DNA from: [Muricauda] lutisoli (nom. illeg.)
GTDB lineage: Bacteria; Bacteroidota; Bacteroidia; Flavobacteriales; Flavobacteriaceae
Length of the DNA stretch: 64,000 nucleotides
Reading direction: 5' to 3'
Assembly (NCBI RefSeq): GCF_017313105.1
Contig: NZ_JAFLND010000001.1
Coordinates: 310,001-374,000, forward strand
The position numbers and the translations under genes were made by a program. Positions 23,039 through 31,753 of this stretch are shown piece after piece (the stretch's first letter is position 1; each line of letters begins with the position of its first letter). The notes below the pieces were generated by a model. It was not told where the DNA came from. It ran no database searches and saw only the letters and a list, made by a program, of their open reading frames with translations.

Positions 23039-24217
23039 ATGTCATCGGATACCAGTAAAAGATATGCGCAACGAGGTGTTTCTGCCTCCAAGGAAGATGT
23101 GCACAACGCCATCAAGAACATTGATAAAGGACTTTTCCCGAAAGCGTTCTGTAAAATTGTGCCCGATTATTTAACAGGTAGCGAAGACCATTGTTTGGTA
23201 ATGCACGCCGATGGTGCAGGAACCAAATCCTCTTTGGCCTATATGTACTGGAAGGAAACCGGAGATGTTTCCGTTTGGAAGGGGATTGCCCAAGACGCAC
23301 TCATTATGAACGTGGATGACCTGATCTGCGTGGGTGCCACCGATAATATTATGCTGTCGTCCACCATTGGGCGTAACAAAAACCTGATTCCCGGCGAGGT
23401 GATTTCAGCTATCATCAATGGAACAGAGGAACTTATATCCGATTTGGACAAGCATGGGATTACCATCCGTTCCACGGGAGGTGAAACTGCCGATGTAGGC
23501 GATTTGGTACGTACCATAATCGTGGATTCCACAGTAACCGCAAGAATGGAACGAAAAAATGTCATCGACAATGCCAATATCAAGGCAGGAGATGTTATCG
23601 TAGGTTTGGCTTCCTTTGGAAAAGCGAGTTACGAAACCGAGTATAACGGAGGAATGGGCAGTAACGGTTTGACCTCTGCTCGACACGATGTGTTTTCTAA
23701 ATACTTGGCCGATAAATATCCAGAAAGTTTTGATGCATCAGTTCCTGAAGAGTTGGTGTATTCGGGCAATACCAAACTAACGGACAAAGTTCCGGATTCA
23801 CCGCTTGATGCGGGCAAATTGGTATTGTCGCCCACACGAACGTATGCGCCCATCATAAAAAAAATACTGCAAAAAGATACTTCTGACGAAATTCATGGAA
23901 TGGTACATTGCAGTGGCGGTGCGCAGACCAAAATCCTTCACTTTGTGGAGAACCTTCACATTATCAAGGACAACATGTTTTCCATTCCACCTTTGTTCAA
24001 ACTCATTCAAGAACAATCTGGAACGGATTGGAAAGAAATGTATCAAGTGTTTAACTGTGGCCATCGCATGGAGCTGTATGTAGATGAGAAGGTCGCGGAA
24101 GAAATCATTGCCATTTCCCAAAGTTTTGATGTGGATGCCCGGATTATTGGGAGAGTGGAATCATCCGAAAGTAAAAAATTGACCATCCAAAGCCCGTACG
24201 GCAAGTTTGAGTACTAG
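23039..24217 (+). CDS. purM: AIR synthase (phosphoribosylformylglycinamidine cyclo-ligase), PurM-like
   Basis: 392-residue enzyme of purine synthesis closing the imidazole ring (FGAM + ATP to AIR). Conserved segments are YAQRGVSASKEDVHNAI, HADGAGTKSSLAY, NVDDLICVGA, STGGETADVGDLVRT, GMVHCSGGAQTKI and VFNCGHRMELYV. It is longer than E. coli PurM (about 345) and of the divergent Bacteroidota type often labelled AIR synthase-related. It stands alone, with the GSIII terminator upstream and a 47-bp gap before the Rieske gene. Confidence 0.88.
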   Translation: MSSDTSKRYAQRGVSASKEDVHNAIKNIDKGLFPKAFCKIVPDYLTGSEDHCLVMHADGAGTKSSLAYMYWKETGDVSVWKGIAQDALIMNVDDLICVGATDNIMLSSTIGRNKNLIPGEVISAIINGTEELISDLDKHGITIRSTGGETADVGDLVRTIIVDSTVTARMERKNVIDNANIKAGDVIVGLASFGKASYETEYNGGMGSNGLTSARHDVFSKYLADKYPESFDASVPEELVYSGNTKLTDKVPDSPLDAGKLVLSPTRTYAPIIKKILQKDTSDEIHGMVHCSGGAQTKILHFVENLHIIKDNMFSIPPLFKLIQEQSGTDWKEMYQVFNCGHRMELYVDEKVAEEIIAISQSFDVDARIIGRVESSESKKLTIQSPYGKFEY

Positions 24218-24264
24218 CATACGATTTCTCTCGAAATAGCGTTTGATAATATAAACCTCACGCT

Positions 24265-24705
24265 ATGGAAAGAAAAGAGTTTCTACGAAGTTTGGGCGCA
24301 GGAGCTGCCTTTGCCCTTACATTTCCTTGTTTGCAAGGATGTTCTAAGGATGAAGTTGATGGTAACTTAGTGGAAGAACCCACAGGAGTTGATTTTACTG
24401 TCGACCTTACTTCAGCCGAAGCATCCAACCTTTCCGAAAATGGTGGTTTTATTTTGAAGAACTTAGTGGTTATAGCCAGAAACCTGCAAGGTGAGTATGT
24501 GGCGGCAAGCCAGGTTTGTAGCCATCAATCCTACGATCAGGTGCGTTTTGTGGATCAGAGTGGTGGTATTTTCTATTGCGATGTCCATGGTTCACGATTT
24601 GATCAAGATGGGACCCCGCTCAATCAAGTGGATGGAAACCCAGCTAGAGCTTTGAAGGTTTACAATACGGAACTCAATGGCTCCATATTACGGGTTTATG
24701 AATAG
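24265..24705 (+). CDS. Rieske [2Fe-2S] domain lipoprotein
   Basis: 146 residues. The N terminus (MERKEFLRSLGAGAAFALTF) resembles a Tat-like signal and is followed by lipobox LQGC, predicting an exported lipoprotein. The Rieske centre is CSH...CDVHGSRFD, that is C-X-H and C-X2-H. It opens a same-strand run with thioredoxin, ApbE, DUF4266 and DUF3570 genes, with gaps of about 20 bp or less up to ApbE. It is presumably a periplasmic electron carrier in the same process. The partner is unknown. Confidence 0.92.
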   Translation: MERKEFLRSLGAGAAFALTFPCLQGCSKDEVDGNLVEEPTGVDFTVDLTSAEASNLSENGGFILKNLVVIARNLQGEYVAASQVCSHQSYDQVRFVDQSGGIFYCDVHGSRFDQDGTPLNQVDGNPARALKVYNTELNGSILRVYE

Positions 24706-24724
24706 TTTTTGAATCCCAAAGCGA

Positions 24725-25162
24725 ATGAAAAAAGTAATCTACATATTGCTATTTGCCAGTTTTGGTATGCTTCAGGCGCAACAATGGCAAGAGAATTTTG
24801 ATGATGCGCTGGCCAAGGCCTCCGCTGAGGACAAACCCATTGTTCTGGTGTTTTCGGGCTCCGATTGGTGTGCCCCCTGCATCCGTTTAAAGCGACATGT
24901 TTTTGACAGCGATGAGTTCAAGGCATATGCTTTGGAGCATTATGTAATGTACGATGCAGATTTCCCACGTAAGAAGAAAAACCAATTGCCGGAGGAAAAA
25001 CTTAATGTAAATAAGTCCTTGGCAGAAAAATATAACCCAAGAGGTTATTTTCCATTGGTTGTGGTTATTGACAAAGACCAAAATGTTTTGGGAACCACAG
25101 GTTTTGTGGCCCGAACCAGTCCTGAAAAATACATCAAGACCCTGAATAAATTCCTAAAATGA
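24725..25162 (+). CDS. exported thioredoxin-fold protein
   Basis: 145 residues with a signal peptide at 1-18 (MKKVIYILLFASFGMLQA). The redox motif WCAPC (Cys49, Cys52) sits in SGSDWCAPCIRLKR, and the cis-Pro region is YFPLVVVIDKD. It is related to the thioredoxin_7/DUF255-like exported reductases. The last four bases overlap the start of apbE (ATGA), so the two are coupled. It may keep Cys residues of the neighbouring DUF4266 or Rieske proteins reduced. Confidence 0.92.
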   Translation: MKKVIYILLFASFGMLQAQQWQENFDDALAKASAEDKPIVLVFSGSDWCAPCIRLKRHVFDSDEFKAYALEHYVMYDADFPRKKKNQLPEEKLNVNKSLAEKYNPRGYFPLVVVIDKDQNVLGTTGFVARTSPEKYIKTLNKFLK

Positions 25163-26154
25163 AAACCTTTGTTGCCTTGGCCTGCAGTCTTTGTTGCCTG
25201 CTGTCGTTCGGGCAGTCGAGGCAAACGGATGTCACGGTAAAAAAGACCCTGAAATTGATGGGTACCCGGTTCGAGATTACCGTGGTGGCGCCTAACGAGG
25301 AAATTGGATATATCAACATAGACGAAGCTGTATCCGAAATTGAGCGAATAGAAAATATCATTTCATCCTGGAACGAAAAGTCAGAAACCTCTTTGATCAA
25401 CACAAATGCGGGGATAAAACCCGTTAAGGTAAGTCACGAGTTGTTTAATTTGATTGAAAGATCCATCAAAATATCCGAAATAACCGATGGGGCCTTTGAC
25501 ATTACCTATGCCTCTATGGACAATATCTGGAAATTTGATGGTACAATGGATAAGGTGCCGACCGAAGCGGAAATCGAGAAGTCGGTTTCAAAAGTGGGGT
25601 TTGAAAAGATTCAACTGGATGCGGAAAACCAAACCATATTCCTCCCTGAAAAAGGGATGCGGATTGGATTTGGTGCCATTGGTAAAGGCTATGCCGCCGA
25701 TCGGGCAAAGGACCTTCTCGTTTCCAAGGATGTAAAAGGTGGAATCATAAATGCCTCTGGAGACTTGACAACCTGGGGCACTAAGATAACGGGCGAAAAA
25801 TGGTTGGTAGGAATAGCCAATCCACTCAGTAAGGATAAGGTGTTTAGTTGGTTGCCCATTGTAGAGTCCTCTGTGGCAACTTCAGGAAACTACGAAAAAT
25901 ATATTATGCTAAATGGGGAAAAATATTCGCATATCATAGACCCCAGAACGGGTTACCCGACCAAAGGTATCAATAGTGTTTCCATTTTCGCCAAACAAGC
26001 AGAATTGTGCGATGCTTTGGCAACTGCCGTTTTTACAATGGGCCGTGATGTTGGCTTACATATGATCAATCAGATTGATGGGGTAGAGGCTGTTGTAGTG
26101 GATTCCGAGAATAAAGTTCATAAAAGTTCAGGTATCATGTTCGATACGAATTAG
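25159..26154 (+). CDS. apbE: ApbE-family FAD:protein FMN transferase
   Basis: 331-residue exported flavin transferase that attaches FMN from FAD to Ser/Thr of target proteins. Signal peptide at 1-20 (ending LLSFG). Family motifs are MGTRFEITVV, NINAS-like INASGDLTTWG, GFGAIGKGYAADRAKDLL, SVATSGNYEKY and HIIDPRTGYPTKG, with catalytic Asp in the last. It overlaps the thioredoxin gene by 4 bp and is 12 bp from the DUF4266 gene. No canonical flavin-acceptor protein (NqrC, RnfG, FMN_bind) is encoded nearby, so the target is open. Confidence 0.95.
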   Translation: MKTFVALACSLCCLLSFGQSRQTDVTVKKTLKLMGTRFEITVVAPNEEIGYINIDEAVSEIERIENIISSWNEKSETSLINTNAGIKPVKVSHELFNLIERSIKISEITDGAFDITYASMDNIWKFDGTMDKVPTEAEIEKSVSKVGFEKIQLDAENQTIFLPEKGMRIGFGAIGKGYAADRAKDLLVSKDVKGGIINASGDLTTWGTKITGEKWLVGIANPLSKDKVFSWLPIVESSVATSGNYEKYIMLNGEKYSHIIDPRTGYPTKGINSVSIFAKQAELCDALATAVFTMGRDVGLHMINQIDGVEAVVVDSENKVHKSSGIMFDTN

Positions 26155-26166
26155 TACATTTAATGT

Positions 26167-26376
26167 ATGGGAAAACCTTTTTTTTTAATGTTGCTTTTGA
26201 TTTTTTCAAGTTCCTGCGTAGCTGTTCGTGAATACGATAAGGTATATGTGAACGATGAAGAAATGCAATTGAGCGCAAGACCGTGCGAACGGTTCGAGAC
26301 CAATTTCCATATTTACAGGGAAGCTTCCTCTGGCGCCAATGGCGGCAAAACAGGAGGTGGATGTGGATGTAATTGA
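26167..26376 (+). CDS. DUF4266 small lipoprotein
   Basis: 69 residues: lipoprotein signal with lipobox FSSSC (Cys18), a conserved middle (YDKVYVNDEEMQL) and the family ending GGKTGGGCGCN, with two Cys close to the C terminus. Function unknown. It sits between apbE and the DUF3570 gene, the usual order in Bacteroidota and some Proteobacteria. The Gly-Cys tail and the preceding SSGANGG are candidates for cofactor or flavin attachment, but this is inference. Confidence 0.9.
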   Translation: MGKPFFLMLLLIFSSSCVAVREYDKVYVNDEEMQLSARPCERFETNFHIYREASSGANGGKTGGGCGCN

Positions 26377-26407
26377 TAATGAATCTGTCCAATCGATTTA
26401 AAAGCTT

Positions 26408-27703
26408 ATGATCCATTTGTCCAAATCAACAAAATCCGTTTCCGTAGTCCTGTTCTTTTTTGTGACATTGATGGGATGGGCACAGCAAGGAGACACCTCT
26501 TACAAGCGAAGGGTTTTGGAGGCAAGTGAGGTCGATTTGTTGTTCAGTTATTACAACCAAGATGGGCAAAATGCTGCCGTAACCGGAGGTGAAGGCACCG
26601 AGGAACTAACGGATGCCACTTCCAGTATTGTCCTTCGAATGCCTATGAACGAAGATGATATTTTAACGGTGGATGTTGGGCTGTCGGCCTATACTTCGGC
26701 ATCTTCCAGTAACGTGAATCCGTTGGATGGAGGCCTCAATGTTACTCCTTTTGATGCTTCTTCGGGTGAATCACGAAAGGATGTGTTGGCCTATATCAAT
26801 CCAACCTATCAGCATAGCTCGGACGACCGGAACACTATCTGGAGTGCCAATGCCTATTTTTCATCGGAATACGATTATTTTTCAATAGGGTTTGGTGGTA
26901 GTTTTACCAAATTGTTCAATGAAAAAAATACTGAAATTACACTAAGCGGTCGTGTGTTTTTGGATAAGTGGAATTCACAATACCCGATAGAGTTGCGCGA
27001 TGGTTTTTTTGATGATCGCATTACGGGAAACGGCACATACAGTCCACTTTTTAGGGAGTTTGATAATGAGAACAGGAATTCGTATTCACTTTCCCTAAGC
27101 TTCTCCCAGATTTTGAGCCAAAAATTGCAGGGAGCGTTGTTTGTGGATTTGGTTTCCCAGAACGGATTGTTGAGCACTCCATTCCAACGGGTCTACTTTT
27201 CTGATTTTGAGGATTTTTATATTGATGAATTCCAATTGGCGGACAATGTGGAGCAATTGCCCGAAAGCCGTTTTAAAATACCTGTGGGCGGTCGGTTGAA
27301 TTATTATTTGAACGATCTGGTGATTCTACGCTCCTACTACCGTTTTTATTGGGACGATTGGGGCATAAGTTCGCACACGGCAAGTCTGGAAGTTCCCTTT
27401 AAGCTTACGGATAAATTTACCTTATATCCAACCTACCGCTACTATACCCAAACCGCTGCGGATTATTTTTATCCCAAAGAGCAGGCGTTGTCCACTTATG
27501 AGTTTTATACTTCGGATTATGATTTGTCCAATTACGATGCCCATCAATATGGGATAGGGGTACAGTACAAGGATATTTTTACAAGTGCTCGAGTCCTTAA
27601 TTTTGGATTGAAAACCATTAACCTGCGATTCAGCCAATACGATAGGAGCAATGGCCTCAATGCGTTCATCGTTACCTTGGGAACTACTTTTGTTGGGAAT
27701 TGA
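26408..27703 (+). CDS. DUF3570 outer-membrane beta-barrel protein
   Basis: 431 residues. Signal peptide at about 1-26 (FVTLMGWAQ). The rest alternates aromatic and polar residues in strand-like segments (YYNQDGQNAAVTGG, STYEFYTSDYDLSNYDAHQYGIGVQYK) and ends in a C-terminal strand (FIVTLGTTFVG) typical of outer-membrane barrels. It is the DUF3570 partner of DUF4266, of unknown function and possibly a pore or scaffold. Its last 20 bp overlap the end of the convergent ABC ATPase gene. Confidence 0.92.
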   Translation: MIHLSKSTKSVSVVLFFFVTLMGWAQQGDTSYKRRVLEASEVDLLFSYYNQDGQNAAVTGGEGTEELTDATSSIVLRMPMNEDDILTVDVGLSAYTSASSSNVNPLDGGLNVTPFDASSGESRKDVLAYINPTYQHSSDDRNTIWSANAYFSSEYDYFSIGFGGSFTKLFNEKNTEITLSGRVFLDKWNSQYPIELRDGFFDDRITGNGTYSPLFREFDNENRNSYSLSLSFSQILSQKLQGALFVDLVSQNGLLSTPFQRVYFSDFEDFYIDEFQLADNVEQLPESRFKIPVGGRLNYYLNDLVILRSYYRFYWDDWGISSHTASLEVPFKLTDKFTLYPTYRYYTQTAADYFYPKEQALSTYEFYTSDYDLSNYDAHQYGIGVQYKDIFTSARVLNFGLKTINLRFSQYDRSNGLNAFIVTLGTTFVGN

Positions 27704-28349
27704 TAGGTAAATACCCCTCACTTTCGAGGTCTTCCATATTGTGGATCAATTTAGAGCACCCATTTTTTAGGAAATACAGATCATCACTTAACGACACTAT
27801 TTCCTCATACAAATGATCCGTAAGTAGTATGATTTTATCCACTTTTTTATGCTCAATGATATCCTTGATTTTCGAAACGTACAGGGGTGCTAAATTGGAA
27901 AAAGGTTCATCAAGAAGGATAATATTTTTGTCGCTGTTCAATATGAGGTAGGTTTCCAACAATCTGAGTTCACCACCGGATAGATTGGAGGTATAGTGAT
28001 TTTTAAAGGGTTTGAAGTGTTCAAAATCATTTATAAAGGTCCCCCAATCAACATTGAACAATTTGAGACTGCTGCCAACTTTCATAGTTCTGGTAAGTAA
28101 CTTTTGCTGAGGCAAGAAAGCCACTTGATTTCTTTGGAACAATGGCGATTTTATCAATTCGCCATCAATACGGATGGATTTGTATTTTGGACTTAAACTT
28201 CCGAATAAAATATGGAGCAAAGAAGTTTTTCCAGAGCCGTTTCTTCCCAAAATACCAGTGACTTTTCCGCTTTCGGCTTTTAAATATATACCTCTCAAAA
28301 TGGTTTTGCCATCAAAGGAAAGTTCTATGTTGTCGATTTCTAGAACCAA
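27684..28349 (-). CDS. ABC transporter ATP-binding protein (small, divergent)
   Basis: 221-residue ABC ATPase with Walker A GRNGSGKTS (34-42), a Q-loop near QVAFLPQQK, signature LSGGELR, Walker B IILLDEPFSNL and a switch His in LTDHLYEE. It overlaps the upstream membrane gene by 10 bp, and that 101-residue protein may be its membrane partner. The D-loop Asp of the usual LDEPxxGLD is replaced (SNLAP). The exported substrate is unknown. The 3' end overlaps the DUF3570 gene tail-to-tail. Confidence 0.88.
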   Translation of the reverse strand: MVLEIDNIELSFDGKTILRGIYLKAESGKVTGILGRNGSGKTSLLHILFGSLSPKYKSIRIDGELIKSPLFQRNQVAFLPQQKLLTRTMKVGSSLKLFNVDWGTFINDFEHFKPFKNHYTSNLSGGELRLLETYLILNSDKNIILLDEPFSNLAPLYVSKIKDIIEHKKVDKIILLTDHLYEEIVSLSDDLYFLKNGCSKLIHNMEDLESEGYLPINSQQK

Positions 28350-28645
28350 AAGAAAAAGATGATATAAATAATTACGGATATCAGTAAATCAAACAGAAAA
28401 GAGAGAGACAATAAACCGACCTTGGAAATCCCGAAGTTTTGATATAAAACCAAATCTTTTGAATATCTTGAATCTGAAAACCTTAGGATGAACAATCCGA
28501 TAAAAACCAGTTTCAAAGCAATTATGGAAGAAAAAGGTGCTTTAAAAAACATGAACAGAATTGCTATCAATGTGGAAGCCAAGAGAACGGTTTTGTAGAA
28601 CAGAAAAACCAGTAGGTATGTTTTAATACGGAATAATGGAACCAT
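28340..28645 (-). CDS. small membrane protein, likely partner of the ABC ATPase
   Basis: 101 residues with three hydrophobic segments (about 9-32, 37-54, 76-100) and a short soluble stretch DSRYSKDLVLYQNFGISK. It starts 59 bp from the divergent prfA and overlaps the ATPase gene by 10 bp, implying translational coupling. No family is recognised. It is far smaller than normal ABC permeases, so a homo-oligomer or a missing partner elsewhere must be considered. Confidence 0.75.
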   Translation of the reverse strand: MVPLFRIKTYLLVFLFYKTVLLASTLIAILFMFFKAPFSSIIALKLVFIGLFILRFSDSRYSKDLVLYQNFGISKVGLLSLSFLFDLLISVIIYIIFFFWF

Positions 28646-28690
28646 GGTATTTATTAAATGTACAAATTAATCGTAAATTCGCATTCCTAT

Positions 28691-28696
28691 AGGAGG
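28691..28696 (+). promoter_or_regulatory. strong Shine-Dalgarno sequence of prfA
   Basis: AGGAGG, 8 nt before ATG 28705. Perfect Shine-Dalgarno sites are rare in Bacteroidota, so this one stands out and supports the chosen start. Confidence 0.6.
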
Positions 28697-28704
28697 ATTG
28701 ATTT

Positions 28705-29781
28705 ATGCTAGACAAACTCAACATCGTAAAACAGCGTTTTGATGAGGTTTCGGACCTGATCATACAACCCGATATTATTGCTGACCAAAAAAGGTACGTA
28801 AAGCTCAACAAAGAGTATAAGGACCTTAAAGTGCTCTGCGATAAGCGTGACGAATATATTACACTTACCAAGAATATTGAGGAGGCCGAGGAAATCATCG
28901 CGGATGGAAGTGATGAGGAAATGGTGGAAATGGCCAAAATGCAGTTGGATGAGGCCAAAAGTGCCATGCCCAAATTGGAAGAGGAAATCAAATACTTACT
29001 TATTCCGAAGGACCCTGAGGACGAGAAAAACGTAGTAATGGAGATCCGTGCGGGAACGGGAGGTGATGAGGCCAGTATTTTTGCGGGCGATTTGTTCCGT
29101 ATGTACACCAAATACTGCGAATCCAAAGGCTGGAAGACCAATGTTATCGACTTGAGCGAAGGAACTAGCGGCGGATACAAGGAAATCCACTTCGAGGTGA
29201 ACGGCGAAGATGTTTACGGAACGCTTAAGTTCGAGGCGGGGGTGCACCGTGTACAGCGTGTTCCACAGACCGAGACCCAAGGTAGGGTACATACCAGTGC
29301 AGCTACCGTAATGGTGATTCCCGAAGCAGAGGAGTTTGATGTTCAGATAGACCCAAAAGATGTTCGGATCGATTATTTCTGCTCGTCGGGACCCGGTGGT
29401 CAGTCGGTAAACACCACATACTCTGCAGTGCGTTTAACCCACGAACCTACGGGTATTGTGGCGCAATGTCAGGATGAAAAATCCCAGCACAAAAACAAGG
29501 ACAAAGCGTTTAAAGTGCTTCGTTCCCGTTTGTACGATATGGAATTGGCCAAAAAACAGGCTGAAGATGCCGCCAAACGTAACTCTCAGGTAAGTAGTGG
29601 TGATCGTTCGGCCAAAATCCGTACCTACAATTATCCGCAGGGCAGGGTAACCGACCACAGAATTGGACTGACCCTTTATGATCTGCAAAATATTATGAAC
29701 GGTGATATTCAAAAAATAATCGATGAGTTGATGCTGGTGGAAAACACCGAGAAACTCAAGGAAGCTTCGGAGATATTTTAA
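28705..29781 (+). CDS. prfA: peptide chain release factor 1
   Basis: 358-residue RF1, which terminates translation at UAA and UAG. The GGQ catalytic loop is in [16 protein letters not shown], and the stop-codon recognition region contains [22 protein letters not shown]. The family segment [18 protein letters not shown] is present. Length is normal. An AGGAGG Shine-Dalgarno precedes it. pyrF follows by 41 bp on the same strand. Confidence 0.97.
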   Translation: MLDKLNIVKQRFDEVSDLIIQPDIIADQKRYVKLNKEYKDLKVLCDKRDEYITLTKNIEEAEEIIADGSDEEMVEMAKMQLDEAKSAMPKLEEEIKYLLIPKDPEDEKNVVMEIRAGTGGDEASIFAGDLFRMYTKYCESKGWKTNVIDLSEGTSGGYKEIHFEVNGEDVYGTLKFEAGVHRVQRVPQTETQGRVHTSAATVMVIPEAEEFDVQIDPKDVRIDYFCSSGPGGQSVNTTYSAVRLTHEPTGIVAQCQDEKSQHKNKDKAFKVLRSRLYDMELAKKQAEDAAKRNSQVSSGDRSAKIRTYNYPQGRVTDHRIGLTLYDLQNIMNGDIQKIIDELMLVENTEKLKEASEIF

Positions 29782-29822
29782 TCTGTTAAATTCAATTCCC
29801 GTACGGTCGAGACCCCATCAAA

Positions 29823-30644
29823 ATGAAGATTGAAGATTTAATTGCCCAAATACATCAAAAGAAATCGTTCCTCTGTGTTGGTCTCGACACCGATTTGGAT
29901 AAAATACCGAAGCATCTTCTAAAAGAAGAAGATCCCATTTTTGCTTTTAATAAAGCCATTATTGATGCCACACACGCTTATTGTGTGGCCTATAAACCTA
30001 ATATTGCTTTTTATGAGGCCTATGGTCTTCAAGGGTGGAGGTCCTTGGAGCGAACCATGGAGTATTTGAATGCAAACCACCCCGAAATATTCACCATTGC
30101 GGATGCCAAGCGCGGGGATATAGGGAATACTTCCACGCGCTATGCCAAGGCATTTTTTGAAACGATGGACTTTGACTCTATCACCATTGCACCCTATATG
30201 GGCAAGGATTCTGTGGAACCCTTTTTGGAGTTCGAGGATAGGCATACCATTTTATTGGCCCTTACATCCAACCAAGGTGCTTTTGATTTTCAGACCAAAA
30301 TAGTGGACGGGCAAGAACTGTACAAAGAAGTGTTGTCCGTTTCCAAAACGTACAAAGGCTCAGAACGGTTGATGTATGTGGTAGGGGCAACGAAGGCCAC
30401 GTATTTGGAAGATATCCGAAAGATTGTTCCAGAAAGCTTTTTATTGGTGCCCGGGGTCGGTGCACAAGGTGGAAGTTTGCAGGAAGTGTGCAAATACGGA
30501 ATTACCAAGGATGTAGGTTTGTTGGTGAATTCTTCCCGTGGCATTTTATATGCTTCCAACGAGTCGGATTTTGCAGAAACTGCCGCAAAAAAGGCAAAGG
30601 AAATCCAGCAAGAAATGGAAATTGAACTGGCTAAACTGAAATAG
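29823..30644 (+). CDS. pyrF: orotidine 5'-phosphate decarboxylase (type 2)
   Basis: 273-residue enzyme of UMP synthesis that decarboxylates OMP. The type 2 (longer) PyrF pattern is visible: [32 protein letters not shown], the catalytic Lys in [28 protein letters not shown] and VPGVGAQGG with a phosphate-binding NSSRGILYA. It lies 41 bp downstream of prfA and is probably co-transcribed. A small minus-strand gene converges 7 bp after the stop. Confidence 0.96.
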   Translation: MKIEDLIAQIHQKKSFLCVGLDTDLDKIPKHLLKEEDPIFAFNKAIIDATHAYCVAYKPNIAFYEAYGLQGWRSLERTMEYLNANHPEIFTIADAKRGDIGNTSTRYAKAFFETMDFDSITIAPYMGKDSVEPFLEFEDRHTILLALTSNQGAFDFQTKIVDGQELYKEVLSVSKTYKGSERLMYVVGATKATYLEDIRKIVPESFLLVPGVGAQGGSLQEVCKYGITKDVGLLVNSSRGILYASNESDFAETAAKKAKEIQQEMEIELAKLK

Positions 30645-30651
30645 GGCTCAC

Positions 30652-30843
30652 CTACAAGCTTTCCAAAACCTTTTTGATACTCTGTGCTTTGCTTTTAAAG
30701 AATTCGCCCAACTGATTGTCCTTTCCGGAAACACTTGCAGCTTTTTCCATAAAATTTTTGTGCATTACCTCCAAAACCGAAGCGGCTTGGCTTAGTCCTG
30801 TAATGGGGGTAACCGATCCAACTTTGCAATATTGATTATTCAT
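30652..30843 (-). CDS. small hypothetical protein, 63 residues
   Basis: From ATG 30843: begins MNNQYCKVGS, continues SVLEVMHKNFMEKAAS and ends KAQSIKKVLESL. It is predicted soluble and mostly helical, with one Cys. No family is recognised. A TTG three codons upstream is possible, but ATG with a preceding GAGGG is preferred. It is convergent with pyrF. Reading frame and composition look coding, but no independent evidence is available. Confidence 0.55.
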   Translation of the reverse strand: MNNQYCKVGSVTPITGLSQAASVLEVMHKNFMEKAASVSGKDNQLGEFFKSKAQSIKKVLESL

Positions 30844-30984
30844 AGCCCTCAAGATTTGTTAATAACAAAGATACGTTCAAAACAGGCATATAGATTATGA
30901 TAAATGTTGGTATACACCTAGAAATCAGGTTATTTATCTAAAATTTAACGTAACCCCAACCATTTTGGTGGATTTGCTTACATT

Positions 30985-31012
30985 TTGTTAGAATAAAATT
31001 AACGTACCTTTA
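30985..31012 (+). promoter_or_regulatory. promoter with overlapping palindrome upstream of 31046
   Basis: TTG at 30985-30987, 17-nt spacer, TACCTTTA at 31005-31012. The perfect palindrome GTACCTTT-A-AAAGGTAC (31004-31020) covers the -7 box, as an operator would. Confidence 0.5.
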
Positions 31013-31045
31013 AAAGGTACTGGTAGGCAGGTAAATAAATCTCTT

Positions 31046-31558
31046 ATGCGAAGGTTGGTATGTATTTTCACTTTGTTTTTTTGTCTTGGTTTGCAGGCAC
31101 AAGAACCGGCAAATTGTAATTGTTGCTCCAAGGACCATAAAGCTTTTGATTTTTGGATCGGCGAATGGGAAGTGGTCAATTCCAAAGATGGCTCCCCGGC
31201 AGGTTCCAGTGTAATCCAAAAGGAGGAAGATGGTTGCGTAATCAGGGAAAATTGGACCAGTGCCAAAGCGGGTTATACTGGGACGAGCCTTAATTTTTTC
31301 AATGCCCAGAGTAATCAGTGGGAACAATTGTGGATAGATAATGGCGGTTCTTTTTTAAAATTGAAAGGAAATCGTAAAGGGAGCCAAATGGTTTTGATGT
31401 CCGAAGAGTTCATAAAAGCTGACGGCAAAAAATATTGGAACCGTATTACTTGGACCAAGAACAACAATGGAACGGTAAGGCAGCTATGGGAGGTTCTTGA
31501 TGAGTCTGGGAATGCCTCTATTGCATTTGATGGACTTTACAGAAAGCATACAAAATAA
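31046..31558 (+). CDS. exported DUF1579-like (lipocalin-like) protein
   Basis: 170 residues with a signal peptide at 1-19 (FTLFFCLGLQA), then a Cys-rich start (CNCCSKDHKAFDFWIGEWEV). Repeated W/F-rich strands follow (TGTSLNFFNAQSNQWEQLW, KYWNRITWTKNNNGTVRQLW). The FWxGxW start and strand pattern resemble DUF1579 proteins, a lipocalin-like barrel of unknown ligand. It is transcribed alone, with a promoter bearing a palindrome and a strong terminator. Confidence 0.8.
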   Translation: MRRLVCIFTLFFCLGLQAQEPANCNCCSKDHKAFDFWIGEWEVVNSKDGSPAGSSVIQKEEDGCVIRENWTSAKAGYTGTSLNFFNAQSNQWEQLWIDNGGSFLKLKGNRKGSQMVLMSEEFIKADGKKYWNRITWTKNNNGTVRQLWEVLDESGNASIAFDGLYRKHTK

Positions 31559-31584
31559 AAAACCGGTGAGGAACACCGGTTTTT
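31558..31584 (+). terminator. intrinsic terminator
   Basis: Perfect 11-bp inverted repeat AAAAACCGGTG / CACCGGTTTTT with a 5-nt loop. The symmetric A and T tracts would work in both directions. Confidence 0.9.
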
Positions 31585-31753
31585 AAACTAACTAACTCAA
31601 AAAAATGCTAACTCAGATAACTTGTACAAAATTCAATTTTAACCTTCAGGTCAAGGTTAATTTAACTTTAGGATTTTGTTATAATTATACTTAATTATTA
31701 CAGTTATAACGCATTACCTATAAAGTTATTACATTTTTCTGAAAAAATTGTGA

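Noticed and set aside
24265..24420. Rieske protein as part of a cytochrome bc complex
   Set aside because: No cytochrome b or c1 gene is nearby and the protein is a lipoprotein; the ApbE cluster is the better context.
28623..29180. Minus-strand ORF of 185 codons over prfA
   Set aside because: Ser/Ile-rich antisense product of the strongly conserved prfA gene.
31639..31660. TTAACCTT / AAGGTTAA inverted repeat
   Set aside because: Short, AT-rich and between convergent genes already served by a strong terminator; likely chance.
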